This document shows positions 8,301 to 18,520 of a DNA stretch of 35,249 nucleotides, in pieces. Source of the DNA: Pirellula staleyi DSM 6068 (lineage in GTDB: Bacteria; Planctomycetota; Planctomycetia; Pirellulales; Pirellulaceae). The notes below the pieces were generated by a model, which saw nothing but the letters and a program-made list of their open reading frames with translations, ran no database searches and was not told the origin of the DNA. The first letter of the stretch is position 1. The number at the start of each line of letters is the position of its first letter. The stretch is from contig CAMCMB010000078.1 in the NCBI GenBank assembly GCA_945875845.1, positions 1 through 35,249 on the forward strand, given 5' to 3'. Made by a program: the position numbers and the translations under genes.

Positions 8301-11300
8301 CGGACGATTCCTTTCTAAGTGTTCGGCGGAGGCTTTGGCTACCCAAGGAATTATCTCTTTCCAACGAGCGCGATCGGCCAGGTGGCAATAAGCCTTCGTC
8401 GCGGTGGCCCCTCTGGCAACAGTGCCAATCCCTTTTCCATGCGGCCTTCGCCACCGATTCAAGTGCCCGAGACTCGATAGCACATAAGGAAGTAGACCAT
8501 GCGATCGATGCTCTCATACCGACTTGGTCGGAGGGAAATTGGCGAGTCGAGCTGGACCAATTCGACGAGACTTCTTTGGAACTAGCCAGCCCCAAGGGAT
8601 CGAACCAACGAGACACGATTAGGATCCATGACGTCGTTTCCGGACAACTCGTGTCCGTTATTTGTTTCGCACTCTTGGCTGTCGTTACACCTCGACTGAT
8701 TTTGACGCAACGCGCTTTCGCAACGGTACTGTGCGCAGTCTTCGTTTTTGCTGCTCATACGGATCTGTTCCATTCGGCACGTTTTGCCTTTCCTGGTTTA
8801 ATTGGCATGTGCGTTGGGTATTGTGTTGTTGTGATCCATCGCCTCACAAGCAAACGAGTCGAAAACGATTCGAGTCTTTCGCACCGGAACTCGACGCGAT
8901 GGGCTCCGTGGAATGATCGAGAGGAACATAGCGATTCGATTTCCGCTCAATCCAAAATTCCGAGAAATGGCAAAAAATGGATCGGTTCGATCAAGACCAC
9001 TGCACTCAGTCTTGCAGGTTTTTTTTTCGCCTTGGTCTCGGGTTGGTTGTTTTGCGACGCAATACAGCCTGCACAACGCATTCAAGGTCAGGAACCGATC
9101 GGGAGCGATAACAAGAGCATCTTTCCGATAGTTATTCCCATTGACGAGTCGGGCGAGTTGGCTGGACCAAACGTCTATATACCCGACGAGTTACGAAACA
9201 TCTTGTCGGGAAAACCGACTCGCATCGCCGAACCGGAACTTGGAACGCGACCCGTTTCCGCAAAACACATTCTGAAAATTGGATCGCGCGGGCGCGCGGA
9301 TCAAATCATTATGTCGTATACCTTTTTGGTCGGTGAGGATTTAAGTCCTGTGCGGTTCCCATTCAATCCGGACCAACTTCAAGCATTGCGATTTAGCATC
9401 GACAACAGTGAAATCAGTCCCGGCAGCAAACTTCGCCGGACAGGTACGCAATGGGAGTGGATTCCCGAAAAGCAGGGCAAACGCACGGTTCAAGTATTCG
9501 CGCAACCTGTTTTTCGAACCGGGACGTCCGAAATCTCTAAAGATCCATCGAGTTCTCCATCGCAACAACTGGAAATTGGATTGATTCCGGTTGGCAATGC
9601 TTCGCTCGAGATAGAGATAGACTCGCAACTTTCCATCGATGTTCTCTCGCGGGGTCAAGTCATCAATCCGGAAGCCGGCCGCTTTATCGCTATGCTCGGT
9701 GCGGTCGATCGTCTGCAATGCAAAGTCTCGCCATTGAATCCGACGGGTGGGAATTTCGCAGGAGAAAGCGATGAAACGCCAGTGATGAACACGGAGTTGT
9801 TTCTTCAGAACGATATTTTGCAAGCGAAAACCATCATTGATTTCCCCAAGGGTGTGTCTGTTACTAGGGAAGTGGAGATCGAAGCAGATGGTCAGTGGTT
9901 GCCTATCGGGACTCACTGGGGCGACGCGCATTGGGTAGATGTTCGACCTGGAAGCACCTTGTCACGCAAACGGTATGTTTTGGAATGGTCCAAGGGAGCG
10001 AGCTACGCCACTCCCGCGAGCCAGCTCCAGCGGGATCGGCAGATTGCAGTCGTGTGGGTTCCACAATCAACCAACCAGAGCCTCAATGTTTTGTTTGCAG
10101 AGTGTCGCGATCGCCGTACGCGTCTTGGCACTTTTCGGTATTCGCGAGCCGCAGGATCCAACTGGAGCATCGAAGGGATCAATACATGGACCCCTGCTAT
10201 CGGTTCGAAGGAGCAACTGGACTGGCCGGAGCTAAAGTCCAACCCACTCGCATTACCACTTCGGATCCCACTCAATGGCGGCTTCGGAATACTCAAACCC
10301 AAACCGGTTGCGGAGCGACAGCAAGCAAGGGTCCAATCGAAATGGAACATCGATCGATTCGGAGAAAGCCTTACCACGCGAATTGAGTTATTCGGGAGCG
10401 GTTCTAACGCCGAAACGTTGCACTTGGACTTGCCGTCGAACTTTGTCGTGACCGATGTTTACAATCGAAGTGGGCCATTTCGGTTCTTGCAGCGCACACT
10501 CAATGGCAAACTCCGACTTCAGATTCTGACGGATCGAAAGTCGTTGGAGATCAGCGATATTTTGATTAAAGCCAAGCGACTCGACCTGGCAACTTCCAAT
10601 GGAGTCTATTCGCGAAGCGGACGGTCCGAGGTCTCGAACGATTGGCAGGAAGTGCCATGGTTAATTCTCCCGGCGAGCATCAACTACGATCAATCTCTAG
10701 ATGTTTTTGCCTCCGAGTCTGTTGGTTTGCGTCTTGATCCAACCGGTTCGGAAATTCTGTTGGGAAAAGGCGCCAACCAATCGATCAAGTTCATGACCAT
10801 CAACGCAAACGAACTGCGTTCCAACATAACGTCTACTTCTCGTTGCCAGTTGGTACGACGTTCCAAGCCATTAAAAGGCAACTTCGTTCTGATTGCCCAC
10901 AGGGAGAACGGATTGAAGGCAGCGGAAGTCGAACTGACGGGGAGCTTATCATACTCCATTGAATCGAAGCCGTCCTTCGTCTTGGAAGTCCCTTCCTCCT
11001 TCAAAGACCGATGGGTCAGCGAGCTTCGCCTTGTTTCGATGCCTTGTCCAGTTGCCAATCGAGCATGGCTCCAAGTCTTTCTTCCGGAGACTATTTCCGA
11101 AGTTGAATCAGGGGCGCCACTTTCCATTCGGTTCGTCCCCGCGGACGGTGATTCCGCGAACGCTTTCGAGCTCATGTCGCAAGTGCGTGCCGTGGACGAC
11201 GACATGATTGCAACTTACTTTGCGGCGAAGCGAACGGACAATGTGCCGCTCGAATGGAGGCCTGTGACTTCAACCACCCCCGAGCTGTTACGTCAACAAA

Positions 11301-12421
11301 TTGCCATCGATTCCGAGTTTGAAGTCTTCGAAAAGGATGGCTTTGGAACGAAAACAAATCGGAGTATGACCGAGCGGACCATGTCACCCGAGCATCCCGC
11401 AGCGGATGCAACAATCGCTCAGTCTGTTTATCAAGTCATTGCACCGACTCAGCACCCGAACATCGAAACATCGAAGATACTACTTGAATCCCGATATTGG
11501 ATCGACAGAGGGGCAAACACCCATTCTTCGTTCGCAGAATGGGAGTGGCAGCTCGACGAAACCGTCGATGTTTTATCGATTCGAGTCGACGGGCGCGAGG
11601 TGGGCTATTCCCTATCTGATTCGCGGGTGAAATGCTCGATTGTGGATATGGGGCTTTGCTCTGAGATCGCGATCACGACGGTGCATCAAGCTGCAGATGG
11701 TTTGCTTGGCGACAAAAATTTGCACGCCCCGCACTTAGTGAGCCACCCAATCGAGTCGGAGATTTTCGTTTGCGACGAATCGAATATTGGACTGCGTGTG
11801 GGTGGTATCGCTCTCACCGCAGTGGATTGGAGTATTGCAATAGAAACTCTTTCGGAAGCGTGGTTGACAATGTTCAATCGGTCGCTGGTATCCAACGTCG
11901 GAGTGAAAGTTGCCGCGCCCGATTCCGATTGGGATCGTTGGCAAAAGCATTGGAACCAGCGTGCTTTGGAATACCTGCGGCAGTGGGCAGATACGCCTGG
12001 CGCTCAAAATCCAATTTCCTATGGCAAGGCGGTTGAGCAGTGGCATCAACTTCGAGCGATTGCCGAGCCTAAGTTGGCCTCTTGGGAATCCAGTCATTTG
12101 GACTTCACCGATAAAAGTCATGCGGTACCGACCGTGAAATCGTCACAGAAAAATGGATTCGTCGATCCCTTGGTATCGATGATCGGATGTTGGCTTGTGC
12201 TCGGAGTTTTGGTGCTGATTCCAAGTTGGTTCGGAGCGATTCTTTTCGAACGTCCGTGGTGGTGCCTGTTGGCGTTAGGCCTTTTTATTTGGCTGTTTAG
12301 CGGAAGCGTCCTACCAGCCCTGATTTTAGGAACCATTGGGCTGGTAGTCTCGGCAGACAGCTATCGAATCTTTAGCGAGCGACTTCGACGAAACGGGCTT
12401 CGCGGACAACGGTCACCTTGA
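5333..12421 (+). CDS. Giant 2362-residue membrane protein, two fused units
   Basis: Function unknown. ATG 5333 overlaps the previous stop as ATGA. The N-terminus is a signal peptide ([18 protein letters not shown], cleavage near AYG-Q). Unit A is an ectodomain to about residue 1100, with the motif [13 protein letters not shown] near residue 45. It ends in hydrophobic segments at about 1105-1170 and a short charged linker. Unit B begins with a signal-like segment, basic residues then [19 protein letters not shown], at about 1222-1245. The motif [13 protein letters not shown] follows near 1280, then a second ectodomain of about 1000 residues. It closes with membrane segments at about 2280-2345 containing [17 protein letters not shown], reminiscent of the RKPWLGIGLLL segment of unit 1. 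The upstream protein and units A and B therefore share one plan: signal, VP motif, ectodomain, membrane bundle. The gene overlaps the convergent RNase Y gene by 50 bp. Confidence 0.87.
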   Translation: MIVRRVLHFAVLSICCWVRVLSLSDAITTAYGQTLETTNSASEANSTNAAIPYRRIFVPQGDLPSIGLESYTAIDPIELSRWMEQYANASQNAAATGFPVDGSSSPVLASHYLARLVGGDLVSKRSRLVLPRSLRAGDRVTLQPWSLALGSKVFPSEAVSRQPEQTTDWTFDEQGFPRVPTSYPEYDNSLTSEAQRDGEIVQWFGWTVQSSATSLPNKLQFAFDIPKSANSCMVLALPPRAAVLDSATVARRIEDWSEMNVRLGPWAEAAKDSLTNQNAAGLSDSFWLIELGGSRRASFSVSLGVGERGLDFVNDNEAFRYSQLIKTQRLEHFIDGQEIRTTCDAELLVGWDALSPMRLSIAPGARLRRLTVNQQDVDWQVLNDWIQWTPRSNLDKAPLINASAAATEQVGQISTSHSQSMRVFAEFVTPLRPNSQNEIETPRIAFDRGYVMSGSTVVHGIAPWRLTAVDCESCRFVESATSPKGGNGNPLEYSWHDTPPVFSVGLERERETRQCEVLTRLTNNERSILAVVRAKLLFLEQDSNHTALSIAPGWRVRSITSIDRNDPATFSPIPNEYDSPINIRLTWDRIQRSRVAEVELQLYREADLSTSKEPIRRLTSKPILQMQDWDVSQTLAIEDSSKFRLSLRENLIDVMVNEDSIPEWQRALLPRLGTSFLFRTESPHSVRPNTVNPNRSSHPELLWIGKPNQHVAKIETTVSRSSRQTLFIQHEIQIDFGSNRNDAIEIVLPIERVVWTLFKDGAWVSLEPKSETTDPTTPEKRVWRFDLSGAEMRCKFRGSFLAELSKEEEIAIPFPEVVDADIQSEIAKCADKSILMRCKEEHGNWAFDERGTKVLKVDTNSTAPILILKSLKPLGIRPWIGWECELDLLVDTLGAQKASLFLRSRNAIPKVPIVIELADNWHPIDVRVRKGKEYQTLPFQLDGRRLIVGDMPSEGNAEMRLDLAGPTLSRSWSRRFLESSAAFHWPIFSSDDSFLSVRRRLWLPKELSLSNERDRPGGNKPSSRWPLWQQCQSLFHAAFATDSSARDSIAHKEVDHAIDALIPTWSEGNWRVELDQFDETSLELASPKGSNQRDTIRIHDVVSGQLVSVICFALLAVVTPRLILTQRAFATVLCAVFVFAAHTDLFHSARFAFPGLIGMCVGYCVVVIHRLTSKRVENDSSLSHRNSTRWAPWNDREEHSDSISAQSKIPRNGKKWIGSIKTTALSLAGFFFALVSGWLFCDAIQPAQRIQGQEPIGSDNKSIFPIVIPIDESGELAGPNVYIPDELRNILSGKPTRIAEPELGTRPVSAKHILKIGSRGRADQIIMSYTFLVGEDLSPVRFPFNPDQLQALRFSIDNSEISPGSKLRRTGTQWEWIPEKQGKRTVQVFAQPVFRTGTSEISKDPSSSPSQQLEIGLIPVGNASLEIEIDSQLSIDVLSRGQVINPEAGRFIAMLGAVDRLQCKVSPLNPTGGNFAGESDETPVMNTELFLQNDILQAKTIIDFPKGVSVTREVEIEADGQWLPIGTHWGDAHWVDVRPGSTLSRKRYVLEWSKGASYATPASQLQRDRQIAVVWVPQSTNQSLNVLFAECRDRRTRLGTFRYSRAAGSNWSIEGINTWTPAIGSKEQLDWPELKSNPLALPLRIPLNGGFGILKPKPVAERQQARVQSKWNIDRFGESLTTRIELFGSGSNAETLHLDLPSNFVVTDVYNRSGPFRFLQRTLNGKLRLQILTDRKSLEISDILIKAKRLDLATSNGVYSRSGRSEVSNDWQEVPWLILPASINYDQSLDVFASESVGLRLDPTGSEILLGKGANQSIKFMTINANELRSNITSTSRCQLVRRSKPLKGNFVLIAHRENGLKAAEVELTGSLSYSIESKPSFVLEVPSSFKDRWVSELRLVSMPCPVANRAWLQVFLPETISEVESGAPLSIRFVPADGDSANAFELMSQVRAVDDDMIATYFAAKRTDNVPLEWRPVTSTTPELLRQQIAIDSEFEVFEKDGFGTKTNRSMTERTMSPEHPAADATIAQSVYQVIAPTQHPNIETSKILLESRYWIDRGANTHSSFAEWEWQLDETVDVLSIRVDGREVGYSLSDSRVKCSIVDMGLCSEIAITTVHQAADGLLGDKNLHAPHLVSHPIESEIFVCDESNIGLRVGGIALTAVDWSIAIETLSEAWLTMFNRSLVSNVGVKVAAPDSDWDRWQKHWNQRALEYLRQWADTPGAQNPISYGKAVEQWHQLRAIAEPKLASWESSHLDFTDKSHAVPTVKSSQKNGFVDPLVSMIGCWLVLGVLVLIPSWFGAILFERPWWCLLALGLFIWLFSGSVLPALILGTIGLVVSADSYRIFSERLRRNGLRGQRSP

Positions 12422-13994
12422 TTTCGCCTGGATAGGTAAGTTGCTCTTCAAAGGACTTTGCGATGTCGCGACAGATCTTGGCTGCCACGGCGTCATCGGT
12501 GTTCTTGGAACTAACGATCACACGCAACTCGCGACCTGCTTGGATCGCAAACGCCTGTTCAACTCCATTAAAACCACGCGCAATGGTTTCGAGTTCTTCC
12601 ATTCGTTTGATGTAGCGTTCCAGCGATTCGCGACGCGCACCGGGACGTGAAGCGCTGCAAGCGTCTGCGGTCGCCACAAGCAGTGTGTATGGAAATTCAG
12701 TGGTCAGTTGGTCATGGTGCCCCAACGCTGCATGCACGACTTGCTCATTCTCGCCGTTGCGCTTTAGCAAGTCCGCACCGATCTTGGGGTGGCCCCCTTC
12801 GAGTTCATGGTCGGCCGCCTTTCCGATGTCGTGCAACAAACCGCAACGGCGGGCCGTTTGAGGATTGAGTCCAATCATTTCCGCCATCATGCCCGAGAGG
12901 AATGCGACTTCGACGCTATGCCGCAATACGTTTTGCGAGTAACTTGTTCGAAAATGCAGACGCCCCAGCATATCAATGGTCCTTTCGTGTAGACCTTGAA
13001 TGTTGACTTCCTGAGCAGCTTCTTCACCCTTGCGACGGATAAAACCCTCCATCAGTTTTTCGGTCGCAGCCACAATTTCCTCAATGCGCGTCGGATGGAT
13101 TCGACCGTCTACCACCAATTTCTCTAGAGACTGCCTCGCGATTTCGCGGCGTACGGGATCGAAGCCGCTCACGATTACGACCCCCGGTGTATCATCGATG
13201 ATCAGATCGCAGCCTGAAACCTTTTCGAATGCGCGGATATTGCGACCCTCGCGGCCGATGATGCGCCCCTTCATGTCGTCGTTTGGAATATCGACGGTGC
13301 TGGTGCTGCTCTCGGATGTTTGAGCGGATGCGTAGCGTTGCATGGCCACCAACAAAATGTCTTGAGTCTTTTGTTGCGTGATCTCAGCCACTCGCTTTTC
13401 ATGGCGGAGGATGACCGTGCCAAGTTCGCCCTGCAATTCCTTTTCTAATACGCCCATCAATTGTTTCTTGGCTTCGTCGACGGTCATGCCGGTGATTCGC
13501 TGCAAGTCGGCTTGTTGCTGCTGAAGCAAGCGAGTGTACTGTTCGTTCTTTCGGTTCACGTCTTCGATTCGATCGGCCAACTTGCGCTGCGTCGTCTCGA
13601 CAAATTTCTCCTGCTTGCGAACGTCTTCCGCTGTTTGCTTGAGCGACTCTTCTTTTCGTTCAAGGCTTTGCTCTCGCTTTCGAATCTCGTCCTTGGTCTT
13701 TTGGTTTTCGCTATCAAATCTGGACTGGAGTTGAAGCAACTTCTCTTTCTTTTCGAGTTCAGCGGCCTTGATTAGGTTTTCGCCATCGAGCTTGGACTGC
13801 TCCAACGCTCGTTTGGACTGCGTCTTGGCATCGCGTCCTTGAAGCGCATTGATGCCAAACATGATCGCGGCACCGACAACGAGTGCCAAGCCCCCGATCA
13901 GCACGCTAGACGTGGAGTTCGAGGTTTCGGTCTGAGCAAGGATCGGAAGGTTGATCGGCAAAGAAAAAGAGAAGAGAAGCGCAGTTGAGATCAC
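12372..13994 (-). CDS. rny: Ribonuclease Y
   Basis: Membrane-bound endoribonuclease that starts mRNA decay. The 540-residue length is near the family norm of about 520. The order is canonical: an N-terminal membrane segment at residues about 30-50 ([18 protein letters not shown]) and a long charged coiled coil at about 55-220. A KH domain follows at about 235-295, with the signature [15 protein letters not shown]. An HD domain has [11 protein letters not shown] near residue 385 and the second metal site GHHD. The C-terminus ([14 protein letters not shown]) is also typical. The start is GTG at 13994. The extra 25 or so residues before the membrane segment ([10 protein letters not shown]) look signal-like and are not usual, so a later start cannot be excluded. 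Its 3' end lies inside the end of the convergent giant gene. Confidence 0.96.
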   Translation of the reverse strand: MISTALLFSFSLPINLPILAQTETSNSTSSVLIGGLALVVGAAIMFGINALQGRDAKTQSKRALEQSKLDGENLIKAAELEKKEKLLQLQSRFDSENQKTKDEIRKREQSLERKEESLKQTAEDVRKQEKFVETTQRKLADRIEDVNRKNEQYTRLLQQQQADLQRITGMTVDEAKKQLMGVLEKELQGELGTVILRHEKRVAEITQQKTQDILLVAMQRYASAQTSESSTSTVDIPNDDMKGRIIGREGRNIRAFEKVSGCDLIIDDTPGVVIVSGFDPVRREIARQSLEKLVVDGRIHPTRIEEIVAATEKLMEGFIRRKGEEAAQEVNIQGLHERTIDMLGRLHFRTSYSQNVLRHSVEVAFLSGMMAEMIGLNPQTARRCGLLHDIGKAADHELEGGHPKIGADLLKRNGENEQVVHAALGHHDQLTTEFPYTLLVATADACSASRPGARRESLERYIKRMEELETIARGFNGVEQAFAIQAGRELRVIVSSKNTDDAVAAKICRDIAKSFEEQLTYPGEIKVTVVREARFVEVAR

Positions 13995-14102
13995 GATAAG
14001 TCTTTCTGTTAAGGAACAGACGACAATGACTTCCGAATTGCGCGAAACGCCCCAAATGGTGGATCGGTTTCGACCAACGAATCAATCAACTTCGTAATGC
14101 GA

Positions 14103-14411
14103 TCAAAGCAGGCTGAGTTTTCTATGGATTCGCACAAAAGCCTCGGTCGGAGTACCTAAGGTGCGAGCCCGCTCATTGGGCCCGTCTGCGATCAACCCTC
14201 TTGCCGTCCGGCAAATGATTGACCGCCGATCTGGCTTGGACATCGAAGAAACACGTAAAGCCGACGTGATTCGTCTAGCAAACAGTGTTCTTCGCGAGCG
14301 TGGATTGATGTTGCTTGCGACAGGTACGCCAATGGCGTATTTGTGGGAAAAACAAAGGATCAATCCGCCGGCAACGAGTACAAACGGGATGACAAGCAGT
14401 AGTGGGATCAT
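14103..14411 (-). CDS. Possible small membrane protein, hypothetical
   Basis: A 102-codon ATG frame upstream of rny on the same strand. It begins with a strong hydrophobic stretch, MIPLLLVIPFVLVAGGLILC, followed by a basic, arginine-rich remainder without recognisable motifs. It could be a small single-pass protein co-transcribed with rny, whose start is 108 bp downstream. An opposite-strand frame (14161-14421) covers most of the same bases, so coding status is uncertain. No Shine-Dalgarno site is evident and no family is recognised. Confidence 0.3.
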   Translation of the reverse strand: MIPLLLVIPFVLVAGGLILCFSHKYAIGVPVASNINPRSRRTLFARRITSALRVSSMSKPDRRSIICRTARGLIADGPNERARTLGTPTEAFVRIHRKLSLL

Positions 14412-14546
14412 ACGACAGTAATCAATTAAGTTGGTCGAGCTATCCAGGGGCTATTCGCATTCGACCACCAAGGCTCGCTTTCGTGAGCACCATGGCGGTT
14501 GCATTGCGTAGGTTCTTGAAGTTCTCGGAGGTTAATTACTTTGGTA

Positions 14547-14577
14547 GGGTTTGACCGACGAAAATCGTCGGAAACCC
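14547..14577. other. Stem-loop
   Basis: GGGTTT at 14547-14552 pairs with AAACCC at 14572-14577, and CCGACGA pairs with TCGTCGG around an AAA loop, with a GA bulge on one side. It lies upstream of the genes on both sides, so it is not an obvious terminator of either. It has no T-run. Confidence 0.5.
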
Positions 14578-14643
14578 AAATCCAGCAGTTAATGTAACAC
14601 AGACTGGGGTAAGCTTCTAGCTTGTCCGCAGCGATTCATAGCA

Positions 14644-14840
14644 CAGGGGTGGAGCGAGGCCACCGCTCTAAACATCTTTCCCCTATGTCGAACCATCGGA
14701 AATCAATGGGAGAGCGAGGCTCCTGCCGAGCTAGGGGCGACAAGGTTCGGCAGGAGCCTCACCCTCCCGAGCAACGAATGGATTGCGCAAAGTCGCGGAA
14801 AACATGTTGACAGGGGTGGAGCGAGGCTCCTGCCGAGCTT
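14644..14840. repeat. Three copies of a GC-rich dispersed repeat, one with an inverted partner
   Basis: Copies at 14644-14669, 14708-14732 and 14811-14840 share the core GGAGCGAGGCTCCTGCCGAG (the first has GGCCACCGCTC instead). The middle copy has an inverted partner at 14745-14768 and can form a long hairpin. Such repeats are typical of dispersed REP-like sequence in planctomycete intergenic DNA. Confidence 0.65.
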
Positions 14841-14965
14841 AAAGAGGGCGTTCTTGGGCGTCACGCGATTCGCTTCCCACGAACCAAGAACCCACTAGAA
14901 TACAGTTGCTACGATGACGTCCCGAGCGTTTCGTGTCCGAAACCCTATTTGCAACCAACCATTAA

Positions 14966-16018
14966 ATGCATGACAAAGCGAAATTAGCGGACAGAGCCGA
15001 GCAAGCGTTTTCAACGCTTGGGATGGAATTGGACGATTACATGGCCTCCTCGGCACATCCGCCGAAAACGGTGACCCAACCACGCCCTAGATGGCTAGTT
15101 CCCACCATCTTACTAATACTGACGTTGATCTCCATGACCTGGGCCGGCATTGCGGCTTGGGCACCTGGTCATCTAATGTCCGAGGCATTCGAGAACAAAT
15201 CGCTCTTTGAAGTTCGGCGACATGTGCTAGCGAACTGGTTTCCCGGGATTCTTTTTGCGGTTTCGTTGACGATTATCTTGGGCGCCCACGAACTCGGGCA
15301 CTACTTTGCGACCCGCATCTACCGAATTCAATCAAGCCTGCCGATTTTCATCCCATTTCCAATCAGCCCGACAGGAACCTGCGGGGCAGTCATCTTGATG
15401 GATGGTATGAGAGCCGATCGTCGTCAGATTTTTGATATTGGGTTGGCGGGTCCGCTTGCAGGCCTCGTCTTTGCCATTCCAATCGCTGCATTTGGATTGA
15501 TGTATGGCCAGCCACCTGAAACGCGAGGAAATTCCATTCAGTTTGGCCAACCTCTCGCGATTCAATGGCTCGCCCAAATTATTCCGGATCAGCGGGTCAA
15601 CAACAAAAAAATCGATATCGCAGGCGGTGGCTTGATGAAGAGCAACAGCATCAGCAATGAATCGATGAACCCAATGTTGATGGCAGCCTGGGTCGGTTTT
15701 TTAGTCACCGGCTTAAATATGGTTCCCATCAGCCAGTTGGATGGTGGGCACGTGATCTTTGGACTGCTCGGGAGACGTTCGCGGAAAGTTTGTTGGCTGA
15801 CCTACCTGGCTTGTATTGGATACGTGGTTTATACGAGCTACACGTACGGACAGCCGGAATTCATTGTCATGTTGTTCCTCATTCCATTGATGGGCATCGC
15901 ACATCCGCCCAGTCGCAATGACGACGTGTCGCTCGGACTAGCTCGGCAGATCATCGGAGCGCTTTCGCTTTCCATTCCTTTTCTTTGCATTCCACTGCGG
16001 CCGATCATTATTCTGTGA
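14966..16018 (+). CDS. Site-2-type membrane metalloprotease, M50 family
   Basis: A 350-residue integral membrane zinc protease expected to cut substrates within the membrane. The zinc site HELGH has His108, Glu109 and His112, inside a hydrophobic segment (SLTIILGAHELGHYFATR). The second motif, NMVPISQLDGGH, supplies Asp259. A GLAGPLAGLVFAIPIAA segment, also typical of the family, lies between them. About six to seven further hydrophobic stretches extend to the C-terminus. There is no PDZ domain, so it resembles the compact EGY1/sll0862-like group rather than RseP. The N-terminal 45 residues are soluble and charged. The gene stands alone after the repeat-rich gap and converges on the Uma2 gene. 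The natural substrate cannot be inferred from context. Confidence 0.92.
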   Translation: MHDKAKLADRAEQAFSTLGMELDDYMASSAHPPKTVTQPRPRWLVPTILLILTLISMTWAGIAAWAPGHLMSEAFENKSLFEVRRHVLANWFPGILFAVSLTIILGAHELGHYFATRIYRIQSSLPIFIPFPISPTGTCGAVILMDGMRADRRQIFDIGLAGPLAGLVFAIPIAAFGLMYGQPPETRGNSIQFGQPLAIQWLAQIIPDQRVNNKKIDIAGGGLMKSNSISNESMNPMLMAAWVGFLVTGLNMVPISQLDGGHVIFGLLGRRSRKVCWLTYLACIGYVVYTSYTYGQPEFIVMLFLIPLMGIAHPPSRNDDVSLGLARQIIGALSLSIPFLCIPLRPIIIL

Positions 16019-16155
16019 AGCGTGCGGCCAAAGGGGCTCACTTTTTTAGCGGAACAGCGCAAACTGTCCGGTGAGAATTCGCCAATCCTGAGTGAATTCA
16101 TCGGACGGCAACTCACTTGCTCGTAAACTTGTCGTGGCACGACTTGTGCGTTTTG

Positions 16156-16815
16156 TCAGCCGTCCCGTTGGGTCTCCATGCCAACGTCGTCCAGAAAAAC
16201 ATCGTCCAGGGAAAAGACCAAATCGAAAAAGAGTCGGCTTTGGTTAAAACAAGCTGGCGATTCAATCGCGACCGATTCTTCGATCGAGTAATAAACGCAA
16301 ATGGTTTTGAGTGAAGGTGAAACGTACCAAACCTCTTCCACCCCATAACGAAAGTACTCATTCAGTTTGTCCTGCATTTCTTTCCGTGAGTTGTTCTCCG
16401 AAAGAACTTCTACGACCAAGTTTGGGACAACCGACCAGACTCGCTGATCCTGAATTCCAGCAACTGCTTGGTATCGCAGGATGGAGATGACAGAAACATC
16501 CGGGATTCGAATCAAGCCAGTATTCAATCGCAACATACCATCCGCACCCAGAACTTTGCCAAATTTTCTCGGCAAAACATAGTTCAACAGAATCCGACTC
16601 AAACAGACAGCAATCTCTGACTCTTTGGACCCCATTGTTTTCTCCACCAATATTCCGTCAACAAGCTCGAAAAGTCTCCTGTCTGCGTCATGAATCGCAA
16701 CCACATCTGCTTCTGTAGCTGTACCTGGAGGTGGGACTAGGCGAATTCGCGAGATTGGCATGGCACCAAATCGATTTTGCATGTCCACGAAAGTTGGCAT
16801 TTCCGGCGCGTTCAT
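16156..16815 (-). CDS. Uma2 family (DUF820) putative restriction endonuclease-like protein
   Basis: A 219-residue protein with the PD-(D/E)XK-like core of the Uma2 family. It has FELVDGILVEKTMG near residues 50-64, then RIPDVSVI with the metal-binding Asp, then PNLVVEVLSENNSRKEMQDKLNEY with the acidic residue and lysine, and then GVEEVWYV. The family is greatly expanded in cyanobacteria and planctomycetes. Its substrate and biological role are not established, although some members are proposed to cut DNA. ATG 16815 is the natural start. The gene stands alone, convergent with the M50 gene and upstream of nothing on its strand that suggests a partner. Confidence 0.9.
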   Translation of the reverse strand: MNAPEMPTFVDMQNRFGAMPISRIRLVPPPGTATEADVVAIHDADRRLFELVDGILVEKTMGSKESEIAVCLSRILLNYVLPRKFGKVLGADGMLRLNTGLIRIPDVSVISILRYQAVAGIQDQRVWSVVPNLVVEVLSENNSRKEMQDKLNEYFRYGVEEVWYVSPSLKTICVYYSIEESVAIESPACFNQSRLFFDLVFSLDDVFLDDVGMETQRDG

Positions 16816-16900
16816 AAGAGAACTTTTCAGGTGCGACGTTGTTGGTGGTTGAGAAACTGTGAATTATTATACATTTTGATTGGGATTTTACGACACAATT

Positions 16901-16927
16901 CCCACGCCTCCCACGCCTCCCACGCCC
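16901..16927. repeat. Three 9-bp tandem units
   Basis: Three consecutive copies of CCCACGCCT (the last is CCCACGCCC) between the Uma2 start and the end of gatA. They belong to the same CCCAC-rich style as the repeats at 795-837 and 27731-27809. Confidence 0.7.
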
Positions 16928-17005
16928 AAAGCGTCGCTGCCTTGCTAGGGAGGTTCTGAGGTGAAAAGTGTCGCTAACCATTGGTAGCGGAACGGCGCGA
17001 GCCCA

Positions 17006-18514
17006 TCAATCTACAGCGATCTGGCACAGCATCGGTCGATAGTCGATGGCTCGATGATAGTCGTTTGCAATTTGAAGCAGTCTCGCTTCCGACAGTGCCG
17101 GCCCCTGAAGCTGCATGCCGATAGGCAAGCCGTTCTTGGTCTTCCCAATCGGCAACGAGAGAGCAGGTATTCCAGCTAGATTTGCGCCGACGGTAAACAA
17201 GTCCCCAAGATACATCTGGACCGGATCGTCCAATTTTTCGCCGAGGCGGAACGGTGGAGTCGGTGTCGTTGGGCCCAAGAGGACATCCACTTTCTCGAAA
17301 GCAGCGTCATAGTCTTGCCGAATCAAACGACGAACCTTGAGGGCCTTGAGATAGTAGGCATCAAAGTATCCTTCGCTGAGCGTATACGTGCCCAACATGA
17401 TTCGTCTACGCACTTCAGGGCCAAAGCCTTGGGAACGCGTCTGACTCATCATCTCGACCAACGGCGCGTTCTGTTTACTTGCACCAGCCGTGACAGGCTT
17501 GTTTTGGATCGCTGCGCGGAAACCAAAATGTGCGCCGTCGTATCGAGACAGATTGCTGCTGGCTTCGCACGGGGCAATGATGTAATACGTTGCAATGGAG
17601 TACTTGGTGTGCGGCATCGCGATGTCGATGATTTTGCAACCCATTCGTCTGTATTCGTCGATGGCGACCAGGAGCGCTTGCCGAACTTCCGGGTCGAGAC
17701 CTTCTCCATCAATCTGTTCGCGAATCACACCGATTCGTGCGCCATCGAATGGTTTCGAAACCGTCGAGGTGTAGTCATCGACGGGCACATTCAAACTGGT
17801 TGAGTCCCGAGGATCATGACCAGCAATCACTTGGAGAACCATGGCTAGGTCCGAGATCGTATGCCCAAAGGGCCCGGCTTGATCCAAGCTGCTCGCGTAG
17901 GCGATGAGTCCATATCGACTGACGCGCCCATATGTCGGCTTAAGTCCGCACACTCCGCAGAAGGCTGCTGGTTGCCTAATCGAACCCCCCGTATCGGTAC
18001 CGATGGCAATCGGCGCCATCGCGGCAGCAACGCTGGCCGCCGATCCACCGCTGCTACCTCCGCAGGTCCGCGCGAGATCCCAGGGATTGTGCGATGGCCC
18101 TTGAAACCCGGTTTCGGTCGAACCACCCATGGCGAATTCATCGAGATTGGTTTTGCCAAGAATGACAAGCCCAGCTTCCCGCAATTTTGAAATCAGATGA
18201 GCGTCATACGGCGAACGATAGTGCTCTAACATTCGCGATCCGCAAGTGGTCGGTGAATCGGTCGTGCAGAGAATGTCCTTGATCCCGATGGGGATGCCAG
18301 CCAACGGAGAAAGCGATTCGCCTAATACCCTGCTGCGATCGATCTTGTCCGCCGCAGACAGCGCGAGTTCGCTATCCCACGAGATAAACGCCCGGATGGA
18401 CGGTTGTAACTTTTCTATTCGATCTACAAAGAACTGCGTGACTTCGCGGCTACTCAGTTCGCGAGTCAATAATTTTGGAGCAAGTTCGTGCACGAAGAGG
18501 AGTGATTGTTTCAT
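17006..18514 (-). CDS. gatA: Glutamyl-tRNA(Gln)/aspartyl-tRNA(Asn) amidotransferase subunit A
   Basis: Amidase-signature subunit of GatCAB. It releases ammonia from glutamine and supplies it for conversion of Glu-tRNA(Gln) or Asp-tRNA(Asn). The 502-residue length is normal. The catalytic triad is complete: Lys79 in [10 protein letters not shown], cis-Ser154 in [11 protein letters not shown] and nucleophile Ser178 in [14 protein letters not shown]. These are the same residue numbers as in Staphylococcus aureus GatA. The start ATG 18514 lies six bases after the stop of the upstream unknown gene, so it is the last gene of the ribosomal-protein operon. Neither gatC nor gatB is adjacent, so the complex is encoded at separate loci. 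The enzyme identity is nearly certain. Confidence 0.97.
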   Translation of the reverse strand: MKQSLLFVHELAPKLLTRELSSREVTQFFVDRIEKLQPSIRAFISWDSELALSAADKIDRSRVLGESLSPLAGIPIGIKDILCTTDSPTTCGSRMLEHYRSPYDAHLISKLREAGLVILGKTNLDEFAMGGSTETGFQGPSHNPWDLARTCGGSSGGSAASVAAAMAPIAIGTDTGGSIRQPAAFCGVCGLKPTYGRVSRYGLIAYASSLDQAGPFGHTISDLAMVLQVIAGHDPRDSTSLNVPVDDYTSTVSKPFDGARIGVIREQIDGEGLDPEVRQALLVAIDEYRRMGCKIIDIAMPHTKYSIATYYIIAPCEASSNLSRYDGAHFGFRAAIQNKPVTAGASKQNAPLVEMMSQTRSQGFGPEVRRRIMLGTYTLSEGYFDAYYLKALKVRRLIRQDYDAAFEKVDVLLGPTTPTPPFRLGEKLDDPVQMYLGDLFTVGANLAGIPALSLPIGKTKNGLPIGMQLQGPALSEARLLQIANDYHRAIDYRPMLCQIAVD

Positions 18515-18520
18515 AGGACT

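Larger units (their letters stand above)
14412..14965. other. Repeat-rich intergenic region
   Basis: No gene is seen between the doubtful small ORF and the M50 protease. The region holds one compact hairpin (14547-14577) and three copies of a GGAGCGAGGCTCCTGCC-type repeat (14644-14840). It should also contain the divergent promoters, but none is convincing by eye. Confidence 0.6.

Noticed and set aside
9341-9931. 196-residue minus-strand frame inside the second giant gene
   Set aside because: Shadow of the giant frame; no domain motif is visible.
14161-14421. 86-residue plus-strand frame opposite the small membrane ORF
   Set aside because: No signal, motif or ribosome site; the opposite strand has a more convincing membrane N-terminus, though neither is certain.
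14547-14577. Rho-independent terminator
   Set aside because: The stem-loop has no T-run on either strand and lies upstream of the genes on both sides, so it is kept only as a structural element.
17315-17803. 162-residue plus-strand frame inside gatA
   Set aside because: Antisense to conserved GatA sequence and without family features.
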